Source: UBA8437 sp003445035
GTDB taxonomy: Bacteria; Planctomycetota; Planctomycetia; Planctomycetales; Planctomycetaceae
DNA: 19,646 nt
Assembly: GCA_937901285.1 (NCBI GenBank)
Contig: CALCHI010000515.1
Location: forward strand, 1-19,646
Direction of reading: 5' to 3'
Shown: piece after piece, positions 1 through 6,199 of the stretch
Position numbering within the stretch: the first letter of the stretch is position 1
How the letters are laid out: each line of letters starts with the position of its first letter
Position numbers and translations under genes: made by a program
Notes under the pieces: generated by a model
Seen by the model: the letters and a program-made list of their open reading frames with translations, nothing else
What the model was told of the DNA's origin: nothing
Database searches by the model: none

Positions 1-485
1 TTTACGTCGCGGACAAGGGGGCGAGACTCTATCACCGCAGCCTCTACGTGTACTGGAAGCGGACCAGCCCCCATCCGATGATGACACTCTTTGACGCCCC
101 CAGCCGGGAATCGAGTTGTGTCCGGCGGTCCCGAACCAACACGTCGCTTCAGTCACTGGGGCTGCTCAACGAGACCCAGCGGATGGAGATGGCGCGTGTT
201 CTGGCCGGACGATTGCTGCGGGAGGCCAAGGATGATGACGGTCGGCTGGACCTGCTGTTCGGCCTGCTGGCGTCACGCGCTCCCAATCCGCGAGAACGTG
301 CCGCCTGCCGGAAACTGCTTGAGGTGATGACAGCTCGCTATGCCAGGTCTCCCAAGGATGCCCAGGCAGTGTTGTCGACGGGAGCCTCACGGCCTGATGC
401 CAGACTGAACGCCACGGCACATGCTGCATGGGCGCAGGTGGCGGTGACCGTGCTGGCCAGCGATGTGGCCATTCTCCTGTACTAG
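1..485 (+). CDS. PSD1/DUF1553 domain protein, C-terminal fragment
   Basis: This is the 3' end of a gene that starts left of the window; the open frame is already running at base 3 and ends in TAG. The visible 160 residues match the C-terminal DUF1553 region of the planctomycete PSD1 family. They carry the family's YWKRTSPHP block (with LYVYWKRTSPHPMM just after the edge), then FDAPSRE, RRSRTNTSLQSL and LLNETQ. The last residues, VTVLASDVAILLY, resemble the usual end of this family. The protein is probably exported, but its N-terminus is not visible. A DUF1501 gene follows 71 bases downstream on the same strand, which is the standard PSD1-DUF1501 arrangement. The biochemical function of the family is not established; links to polysaccharide use are inferred from genome context. 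Confidence 0.88.
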   Translation, partial: YVADKGARLYHRSLYVYWKRTSPHPMMTLFDAPSRESSCVRRSRTNTSLQSLGLLNETQRMEMARVLAGRLLREAKDDDGRLDLLFGLLASRAPNPRERAACRKLLEVMTARYARSPKDAQAVLSTGASRPDARLNATAHAAWAQVAVTVLASDVAILLY

Positions 486-556
486 GGACTGACGACGGAT
501 TCCGATTCGATTTTGACAGATCTTTGATGCTCCAAGACTCTCCTGGTGTGAACGCC

Positions 557-2050
557 ATGAACACGCTTCGTGACTTCGAACTGAACCTGACCCGTCGACA
601 ATTGTTCGGCCGCGGGGCCCTGGGACTGGGTACCGCGGCGATGGCTCAATTGCTTGGGTCGGACCTGCAGGCCGCCGGTGCCGATGCGAAGTCCGGCCTG
701 CATCACCCGGCCAGGGCCAAGCGGGTGATCTACCTGTTCATGAGCGGTGGCCCCAGTCACCACGACCTGTGGGACGACAAGCCGAAAATGAGAGAGATGT
801 ACGGGCAGCCGCTGCCCGAGCACATCCGCAACGGCCAGCGGATCACCGGGATGACCGCCCGGCAGAAGACACTGCCGGTCTGTCCCAGCAAGTACAAGTT
901 CACCAAACACGCCAACAACGACCGCGGTGTGTGGATCAGCGAACTGTTGCCTCACACGGCCACCGTCGCCAAGGAATTGTGCGTGGTACACAGCACCTTT
1001 ACCGAGGCGATCAATCACGATCCGGCGATCACCTACATCCAGACCGGAAGCCAGATTCCGGGACGTCCGAGCCTCGGGGCGTGGTTGAGTTACGGGCTGG
1101 GCAGCATGAACGAGAACCTGCCCGGTTACGTGGTGATGCATGCCAAAACGAGCTTTGCTGAGCAGAGCCTGTTCAGCCGACTGTGGGGCACCGGGTTTCT
1201 GCCCTCCGATCACCAGGGCATCCTGCTTCGTAGCCAGGGCGACCCGGTGTTGTATCTCAGCAATCCGGCCGGGGTGGCTCGCCAGGACCGGCGGGCTCAA
1301 CTCGACACGCTGGCACTGCTCAATCGCGAACAACACAGGCGTTTCGCCGATCCCGAGGTGTTGGCCCGGATCAAGCAGCACGAGATGGCCTATCGCATGC
1401 AGTCCTCGGTGCCGGAATTGATGGATCTCTCGCAGGAGTCCAAGGAGACGTTCGAATTGTACGGCGAGGCTGCTCGCCAGCCGGGGTCATTCGCGGCGTG
1501 CTGTCTGAACGCCCGGCGACTGGCCGAACGGGGGGTCCGCAACATCCAGGTGTTCCACCGCGGCTGGGATGCCCACGGCAGTTTGCCCCGCGAGCACGAG
1601 TCGCAGTGCCGGGACGTTGACCAGGGATGTGCCGCGTTGATCAAGGACCTGAAACGCCGGGGCATGCTCGACGAGACCCTGGTGGTCTGGGGTGGTGAGT
1701 TCGGACGCACCTCGTACTGCCAGGGCGGGTTGTCGAAGACCAACTACGGTCGCGACCACCATCCGAGGTGCTTCACCGTCTGGATGGCCGGTGGTGGCAT
1801 CAAGCCGGGGATCACCTACGGCCGGACCGACGACTACGCGTACAACATCGCCGACCCGGACGGCGAGCCGATGGACCCGCAGCCCAACCGGGAGGAATGG
1901 ACACCCGGTTCGATGCACATCCATGATCTGAACGCCACGATCCTGCACCTGGCCGGTATCGATCACAAGCGGTTGACGTATCGCTACCAGGGCCGGGACT
2001 TCCGGTTGACCGACGTGCACGGCCACGTGATGACCGACCTGATTGCCTGA
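557..2050 (+). CDS. DUF1501 domain protein with Tat signal
   Basis: This 497-residue protein belongs to the DUF1501 family, which sits within the alkaline phosphatase/sulfatase-like superfamily and has no proven reaction. A twin-arginine motif (TRRQLFGRG, residues 12-20) followed by an Ala/Gly-rich hydrophobic stretch indicates Tat export. Family blocks are visible: YLFMSGGPSHHDLWD at about 59-73, VWGGEFGRT at about 377-385, NYGRDHHP at 396-403 and the end RDFRLTDVHGHVMTDLIA. The start at 557 places the RR motif 12 residues in. In-frame ATG 527 and GTG 548 are alternatives, and no start has a strong Shine-Dalgarno. It follows the PSD1 fragment and probably shares its transcript. Its 3' end converges with the minus-strand hydrolase gene. 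Confidence 0.9.
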   Translation: MNTLRDFELNLTRRQLFGRGALGLGTAAMAQLLGSDLQAAGADAKSGLHHPARAKRVIYLFMSGGPSHHDLWDDKPKMREMYGQPLPEHIRNGQRITGMTARQKTLPVCPSKYKFTKHANNDRGVWISELLPHTATVAKELCVVHSTFTEAINHDPAITYIQTGSQIPGRPSLGAWLSYGLGSMNENLPGYVVMHAKTSFAEQSLFSRLWGTGFLPSDHQGILLRSQGDPVLYLSNPAGVARQDRRAQLDTLALLNREQHRRFADPEVLARIKQHEMAYRMQSSVPELMDLSQESKETFELYGEAARQPGSFAACCLNARRLAERGVRNIQVFHRGWDAHGSLPREHESQCRDVDQGCAALIKDLKRRGMLDETLVVWGGEFGRTSYCQGGLSKTNYGRDHHPRCFTVWMAGGGIKPGITYGRTDDYAYNIADPDGEPMDPQPNREEWTPGSMHIHDLNATILHLAGIDHKRLTYRYQGRDFRLTDVHGHVMTDLIA

Positions 2051-2059
2051 GGTGTCGGC

Positions 2060-2081
2060 GGGCTGTTCAGCGACTGAGCCC
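2060..2081. terminator. Hairpin at a convergent gene junction, possible bidirectional terminator
   Basis: The arms GGGC (2060-2063) and GCCC (2078-2081), plus TCAG (2067-2070) and CTGA (2074-2077), pair around a CGA loop with a three-base TGT bulge. The hairpin lies just after the DUF1501 stop and covers the stop codon of the convergent hydrolase gene. No T-run follows on either strand, so intrinsic termination would be weak. The structure is seen by eye; its function is inferred. Confidence 0.3.
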
Positions 2082-2777
2082 GTCGAGGTGCGCGACCACG
2101 TCGGTGACCGGGGTCACGTCACCCAGGTCGATGTCGATGTCCAGCAGATTCACCTCGTGCATCAACTCGCATCGCTCTCCGATCGCCTCGCGAGGCACAA
2201 TCACGCGAAAGCTGTCGACCGCGTCACGACACGTTGCATAAACGCAGTGGCTGGTGCTGATGCCGGTAACGATCAGCGTGTCGACCGACAGCGACGTCAG
2301 CATCTCGTGCAGGTTGGTGCCCTTGAAGGCTGACGCATATCGCTTGTAGACGATTTTCTCGTCGGGACGATGCTCGAGTCTTGAATCAAGTGCAAACAAC
2401 TCGGCTGCGTCGCCCTCCGGGACGGTCCACTGGAGCTTGCGGTTCTGCGGGCTGGGCGGGTCGGCGGGATCCCAGGCCAGGGAGGTGAAGAAGATGGGCA
2501 AGCCGGCTCGTCGGCTGCCTTCGAGGACCTGGCAGGTGCTCTCCATCACGCTGTCCAGGTTGCTGCCGATCTGGAGTTGGGGATCAAGCCAGTACCTGGC
2601 CATGTCGATGACGATCAAGGCCGGCCGCTCGCCCCAGCCGACTCGCGAGCCCCAGCCTCGTTGAAGATAATTCTCCTTCAATGCGGCCAGGTGGTCCCGC
2701 AACGGGCCTCTCAGTTCATCCGGGAGCCTCAGGTCCTCGGCGCCGAACGGCAGGCGGGGGGCATGGTCGGTGGTCAT
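2067..2777 (-). CDS. Isochorismatase-family cysteine hydrolase
   Basis: This 236-residue cytosolic hydrolase of the isochorismatase/N-carbamoylsarcosine amidase superfamily hydrolyses an amide, ester or vinyl ether bond through a Cys nucleophile; the substrate is not predictable here. The triad is visible: Asp58 in ALIVIDMARYW, Lys145 in KIVYKRYASAF, and Cys178 in VTGISTSHCVYAT. The GWGERPALIVIDM entry resembles amidase-type members. The start at 2777 is chosen because AAAGGA lies six bases upstream on the minus strand. The open frame continues 24 codons further upstream, but that extension has no family resemblance. The gene is convergent with DUF1501 and divergent from the membrane-protein gene at 2950. 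No pathway partner is adjacent. Confidence 0.9.
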   Translation of the reverse strand: MTTDHAPRLPFGAEDLRLPDELRGPLRDHLAALKENYLQRGWGSRVGWGERPALIVIDMARYWLDPQLQIGSNLDSVMESTCQVLEGSRRAGLPIFFTSLAWDPADPPSPQNRKLQWTVPEGDAAELFALDSRLEHRPDEKIVYKRYASAFKGTNLHEMLTSLSVDTLIVTGISTSHCVYATCRDAVDSFRVIVPREAIGERCELMHEVNLLDIDIDLGDVTPVTDVVAHLDGLSR

Positions 2778-2783
2778 CGGTGG

Positions 2784-2789
2784 TCCTTT
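2784..2789 (-). promoter_or_regulatory. Shine-Dalgarno of the isochorismatase-family gene
   Basis: AAAGGA reads on the minus strand six bases before ATG 2777. It decides between this start and the longer open frame that begins at 2849. Confidence 0.6.
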
Positions 2790-2897
2790 CGAGTCGTGAT
2801 GTCCCGGCTGGAGAATGGGCAGTCGAAATTCTCGCACATCCGCCTCCACGGCTAAACGGACCCGACCGCTTCATCAAAAGGTATCGGTGATCGATTC

Positions 2898-2906
2898 TGG
2901 TATCAT
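2898..2906 (+). promoter_or_regulatory. Candidate extended -10 promoter element
   Basis: TGGTATCAT matches the extended -10 pattern (TG, one base, then a TATAAT-like hexamer). It lies 43 bases before the ATG of the membrane-protein gene at 2950, in the least GC-rich part of the 172-base divergent spacer. GGTATC occurs twice there, at 2880-2885 and 2899-2904, and could be an operator half-site pair. No convincing -35 hexamer is seen. This is an inference from pattern only. Confidence 0.3.
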
Positions 2907-2949
2907 GCTTCGGCCTGCTGGGATTCGGTGGGTTTAGCGAGGGAATGGG

Positions 2950-3552
2950 ATGAGCGAATCGGAGCACCCCCGAGACGAGGTGGGGAAAGTCACAAACTCT
3001 CAGTCCTCGACTGAGACGGAGCGTGAGTCGTCTTTTGAGAACTCCTACGCGAGGTCGGTGGATTCGTTCCAGGAGCCGACCAAGACGGTCCTCGCCAGGC
3101 GAACGACAGGTCGCGAGGTGCTTTGCGGCGGATTGCTGACCGGACTGGCTACGGGGCTGGCCTGGTCTTCGGTTGTTGAGCTGTTTTCCAGGGACCAGTC
3201 GTTCAGCGGCACCGAGTTTCTGACGTCCCTGGTCGTGCCGGGACTGGTCGCCGTGGTGGTCTGGAAGCTGTGGCGGACCGGGCCCGTTTTTGGGGTGATC
3301 GTGGCCTACCTGACGTTGCTTATCCCGTTGATTGGAATAGGGATGGGTGGAGCCAATGTTCTGGAGGCGACCTTCGCCGGAGCGATTGCCGGGATTGTCT
3401 ATGGTTCCCCATGGGCCATCTGGCGAGCGTTCAGGCGACCGGCGGATCACGGCGGATCGGCTGAATCGGTCCCCACTTTGCCTGGCTCCGACGAGCTCGA
3501 GCCGACGTCGGTGGGTTTTGAGATTGATGGTGGAGTTTCTCCGGATGAGTAA
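2950..3552 (+). CDS. Small multi-pass membrane protein of unknown function
   Basis: I do not recognise a family for this 200-residue protein. A polar, Ser/Glu-rich N-terminal tail (1-50) leads into about four hydrophobic segments: roughly 57-79, 90-107, 112-134 and 137-155. An acidic C-terminal tail (165-200) follows. The last two segments are rich in Gly and Ala (LIGIGMGGANVL, ATFAGAIAGIVYG), suggesting tight helix packing. The ATG at 2950 has a GAGGG-type ribosome site about six bases upstream, and another ATG at 2945 is out of frame. It is the first of three same-strand genes. A perfect 7-bp hairpin separates it from the dehydrogenase gene 41 bases downstream, so cotranscription is possible but uncertain. 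An inner-membrane location is inferred from hydrophobicity. Confidence 0.75.
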   Translation: MSESEHPRDEVGKVTNSQSSTETERESSFENSYARSVDSFQEPTKTVLARRTTGREVLCGGLLTGLATGLAWSSVVELFSRDQSFSGTEFLTSLVVPGLVAVVVWKLWRTGPVFGVIVAYLTLLIPLIGIGMGGANVLEATFAGAIAGIVYGSPWAIWRAFRRPADHGGSAESVPTLPGSDELEPTSVGFEIDGGVSPDE

Positions 3553-3555
3553 TCC

Positions 3556-3572
3556 CGTCTCCTCTGGAGACG
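3556..3572 (+). terminator. Perfect 7-bp stem-loop between the membrane protein and SDR genes
   Basis: CGTCTCC (3556-3562) pairs perfectly with GGAGACG (3566-3572) across a TCT loop, three bases after a TAA stop. No T-run follows, so this may be a weak or attenuating terminator or an mRNA processing or stability element rather than a classic intrinsic terminator. It ends 21 bases before the next ATG. Confidence 0.4.
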
Positions 3573-3593
3573 CCAACCTGTCGACAACACAAC

Positions 3594-4334
3594 ATGAGCA
3601 CATCCGCACCACTGCAGGGCCAGGTCGCCATCGTCACCGGAGGGGCCTCGGGTATCGGTCGAGCGGTTGGCGAATTGTTTGCCGAGTCGGGACTGGCCGG
3701 CCTGGCGGTGATCGACGTGGCCGAGTGTGATCTGCCGGAGCTGGATGCGGAGGTCGTGACCGGGCAGTTCGATGTGGCCGATGCGGACGCGGTGAGGGGT
3801 TTCATTTCGGAGGTACACGATCGGTTCGGCCGCATTGACATCCTGGTCAATAACGCGGGGATCGCCCCGGTGGTCCCGTGGTCGGAGGTGACCGAAGAGA
3901 ACTGGCAACGGGTTCTCGATGTCAATCTCAATGGCGCGTTTCACTGCACCCGTGCCGCCTGGGACCACATGCGGGACCGGCAATACGGCCGCATCGTGAA
4001 CATCTCGTCGGTCGGTGCGTTCCTGGGCAGCGTGAGTGCTCACCCCGCTTACGGAGTCAGCAAGGCGGGGTTGATTGCCCTGACAAAGTCACTGGCCAAG
4101 GAGGGTGCCGCCGACGGCATCCTGGTCAACGCAATTGCTCCCGGGTCTATCGACACTCCGATGCTGGAGAGCTTCGGTCCTGAGGCGCGAGTGGAATATG
4201 CCGAGGCAGCCCTGTTGAAACGTCAGGCGTCTCCGAAGGAACTGGCCGAATCGGTCGTGTTCCTGGTGTCTCCGGCATCCAGTTACATCACCGGGGCCAC
4301 CCTGCACGTCAACGGCGGGGCGCTGTTGGTTTGA
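3594..4334 (+). CDS. Short-chain dehydrogenase/reductase (SDR), classical type
   Basis: This 246-residue cytosolic NAD(P)-dependent oxidoreductase of the classical SDR family interconverts an alcohol and a ketone on an unidentified substrate. The Rossmann cofactor motif TGGASGIG is at 15-22, NNAG at 86-89, the active-site Asn at 111, Ser at 139 within IVNISSVGAF, Tyr153 and Lys157 (YGVSK), and the PG motif in AIAPGSIDTPM. Asp41 after the second strand (VIDVAE) suggests preference for NAD over NADP. The length is normal. A cupin gene starts 38 bases downstream on the same strand. That pairing is compatible with sugar-acid or keto-acid metabolism, as in KduD-like enzymes, but nothing in the sequence fixes the substrate. 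Confidence 0.93.
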   Translation: MSTSAPLQGQVAIVTGGASGIGRAVGELFAESGLAGLAVIDVAECDLPELDAEVVTGQFDVADADAVRGFISEVHDRFGRIDILVNNAGIAPVVPWSEVTEENWQRVLDVNLNGAFHCTRAAWDHMRDRQYGRIVNISSVGAFLGSVSAHPAYGVSKAGLIALTKSLAKEGAADGILVNAIAPGSIDTPMLESFGPEARVEYAEAALLKRQASPKELAESVVFLVSPASSYITGATLHVNGGALLV

Positions 4335-4361
4335 GCGGCCTCGTCACGTCACGTCTTTTCC

Positions 4362-4366
4362 AAGGA
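4362..4366 (+). promoter_or_regulatory. Shine-Dalgarno of the cupin gene
   Basis: AAGGA lies six bases before ATG 4373. It supports that start over the longer frame that overlaps the SDR stop from 4331. Confidence 0.6.
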
Positions 4367-4372
4367 ACGATA

Positions 4373-4771
4373 ATGCCCAATTACGAAAACTGTGTCATCG
4401 ATCCCGGCCAATTTCCGATCTTCGAAGCGCTGGACGGTTCCCGCGAGGTCCAGGGGCTGATTTCAGCCGAGAGTTGCGATGCCCAGGATATGGCGGCCGG
4501 TTTGTGGTGGCTGCATCCCGGCGAAGAGTGCGACACCGATATTCACCCTGACGCGTCGGAGATCTACTACGTGGTCAGCGGCGAGGGGGTTTTGAGGCTC
4601 GGTGACGACCGGTATCCGGTTCGTAAGGGGATGGTTGTCTACATTCCCCAGGGGGTCGAACACCAGACGTTCAACACCGGTGATGAGGACCTGTGTTACT
4701 TCTGGACGTTCGCGCCGCCTCCGAGTGGGCAGTCACTGGCCGAACGCCAGGGATGGAAACAGGTGGAGTAG
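4373..4771 (+). CDS. Single-domain cupin protein
   Basis: This 132-residue small beta-barrel protein belongs to the cupin superfamily and is probably a metal-dependent isomerase, dioxygenase or sugar-binding protein. Cupin motif 2 is perfect: G86-x5-P92-x-G94-x2-H97-x3-N101 (GMVVYIPQGVEHQTFN). Motif 1 is recognisable (DTDIHPDASEIYYVVSGEG), with His58, Glu63 and Gly70. The first His of the usual HxH pair is Asp56, so the metal ligand set would be altered (Asp/His/Glu/His). The start at 4373 follows the AAGGA site, and the upstream extension has no cupin character. It is probably cotranscribed with the SDR gene. A KdgF-like role in uronate catabolism is one possibility, not shown by sequence. 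It converges on a DUF1501 gene with five bases between stops. Confidence 0.88.
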   Translation: MPNYENCVIDPGQFPIFEALDGSREVQGLISAESCDAQDMAAGLWWLHPGEECDTDIHPDASEIYYVVSGEGVLRLGDDRYPVRKGMVVYIPQGVEHQTFNTGDEDLCYFWTFAPPPSGQSLAERQGWKQVE

Positions 4772-4776
4772 CCGGT

Positions 4777-6159
4777 TCAGGCGATCAGATCGTCGATCAC
4801 CTCGCCGCCGAACTGGCTCAGTTGCTTGAACCGGCCGGCGTGGAAGTAGGTCAGCCGGTCATCGTCGAGCCCGAGCAGTCGCAGCAGGGTGACGTGCAGG
4901 TCCTGGATCGGATGGACGACGTCGACGGCCCTCGCCCCGATCTCGTCAGTGGCACCGACCGTGTGTCCGGCTCGGACTCCGCCGCCGGCCAGCCAGACTG
5001 CCATTGCGTCGGGGTTGTGGTCACGGCCGTACTTGATGCCGCCACGAATGCCGTTGTCGGGAGTACGACCGAATTCTCCCATCCAGACAATCAGCGTGTC
5101 GTCGAGCAGGCCGCGTTGCCTGAGGTCGGTGATCAGGGCTGCGATGGGCCGGTCGACACTGTCGATCAGCGAACCATGAGCCTTGGCAATGTAGTCGTGG
5201 CTGTCCCAGGTGCTGGCGTACAACTGGACGAAGCGGACACCTTTTTCGACCAGTTTCCGAGCCAGCAGGCAGCGGCGTCCGAGGTTGTCGGTGCGAGGAT
5301 GATCGATTCCGTACAGCGACCGGGTCGCCTTCGTCTCGGTAGAGAGGTCGACGAGGTCGGGCACCTGGGTTTGCATGCGGAAAGCGAGTTCGTAGTTCTG
5401 CATGCGGGCTTCGAGCTCGGCATGCTGGGGATGCCGTTCGGCGTGACGACGGTTGAGCTGGCCGAGGAAGTCGAGGTTGCTGCGTTGTTGAGTGCGGTCG
5501 ATCGTGGACGGGGGACGGATATTCAACAGAGGGGATCCCTGTGGCCGCAGCGCCGTTCCCTGGAAACCGGTGGGAAGAAACCCATTGGACCAGTTTGCGG
5601 GTCCGCCCTGTGGGTAGGAGAGTTCGGGCAGGACGACAAAGCCCGGGAGGTTGGCGTTCTCGGTTCCCAGTCCCAGGTTGACCCATGCACCCAGTGCGGG
5701 ATCACCCCCGAAGCGATTTCCGGTGTTGACGTGGTAGTTGGCGGTGGGATGGTTGACCGACAGTCCTTGCAGGCCGCGGTAGAAACAGATCTCGTCAGCG
5801 ACACCGGCCAACTGCTCCCAGCGGGTGTTTAGCCAGGCTCCACTGTCACCGGCCTGTCGAAACGAGAAGGGACTCTGGACGTAATACCTCTTGCCCGAAC
5901 TCATCGCGCTCTGTTCTTCACCCCCGCGTTGAAATTCCTTCAGGTGGAGCCTGGCCAGTCGGGGCTTGGGGTCGAACGTGTCCAGGTGCGAGGGGCCACC
6001 CTCCATATAAAGGAAGATGCACTGTTTGGCCCGAACGGGTGCGACATGTGGCCGAGGTGGCGAGGCGGCGCGCGCGGATGAGAGCATCGAGGTCAGGGCG
6101 ATGCTGCCCAGGCTGGCTCCCAGGCCATACAGGTCATGGAAAAAATCGCGGCGGGTCAC
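4777..6159 (-). CDS. DUF1501 domain protein with Tat signal (second copy)
   Basis: This 460-residue DUF1501-family protein is a paralogue, not a close copy, of the one at 557-2050. The N-terminus reads (GTG start) TRRDFFHDLYGLGASLGSIALTSML, a Tat-type signal, although the hydrophobic stretch is short. Family blocks include FLYMEGGPSHLDTFDPKP (49-66), VNHPTANYHVNTGNRFGGDP at about 135-154, VWMGEFGRTPDNG (358-370), KYGRDHNP (376-383) and an end of VIDDLIA. Start choice: GTG at 6159 places the RR pair at residues 3-4. The open frame runs further upstream but overlaps the PSD1 gene with no family similarity. It lies 40 bases after the PSD1 stop on the same strand and is probably cotranscribed. 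No strong Shine-Dalgarno is visible. Confidence 0.9.
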   Translation of the reverse strand: MTRRDFFHDLYGLGASLGSIALTSMLSSARAASPPRPHVAPVRAKQCIFLYMEGGPSHLDTFDPKPRLARLHLKEFQRGGEEQSAMSSGKRYYVQSPFSFRQAGDSGAWLNTRWEQLAGVADEICFYRGLQGLSVNHPTANYHVNTGNRFGGDPALGAWVNLGLGTENANLPGFVVLPELSYPQGGPANWSNGFLPTGFQGTALRPQGSPLLNIRPPSTIDRTQQRSNLDFLGQLNRRHAERHPQHAELEARMQNYELAFRMQTQVPDLVDLSTETKATRSLYGIDHPRTDNLGRRCLLARKLVEKGVRFVQLYASTWDSHDYIAKAHGSLIDSVDRPIAALITDLRQRGLLDDTLIVWMGEFGRTPDNGIRGGIKYGRDHNPDAMAVWLAGGGVRAGHTVGATDEIGARAVDVVHPIQDLHVTLLRLLGLDDDRLTYFHAGRFKQLSQFGGEVIDDLIA

Positions 6160-6199
6160 GGTGTGCGGCGTCCGGCGAAAAGGTGGGCAGGCACAAGTC

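Noticed and set aside
2716..3612. Minus-strand open frame (298 codons) across the divergent spacer
   Set aside because: It crosses the promoter region and lies antisense to the membrane-protein gene; it is an Arg/Pro-rich translation without domains.
4693..5832. Plus-strand open frame (379 codons) overlapping the cupin 3' end
   Set aside because: It is antisense to the second DUF1501 gene, and the cupin frame is the supported one.
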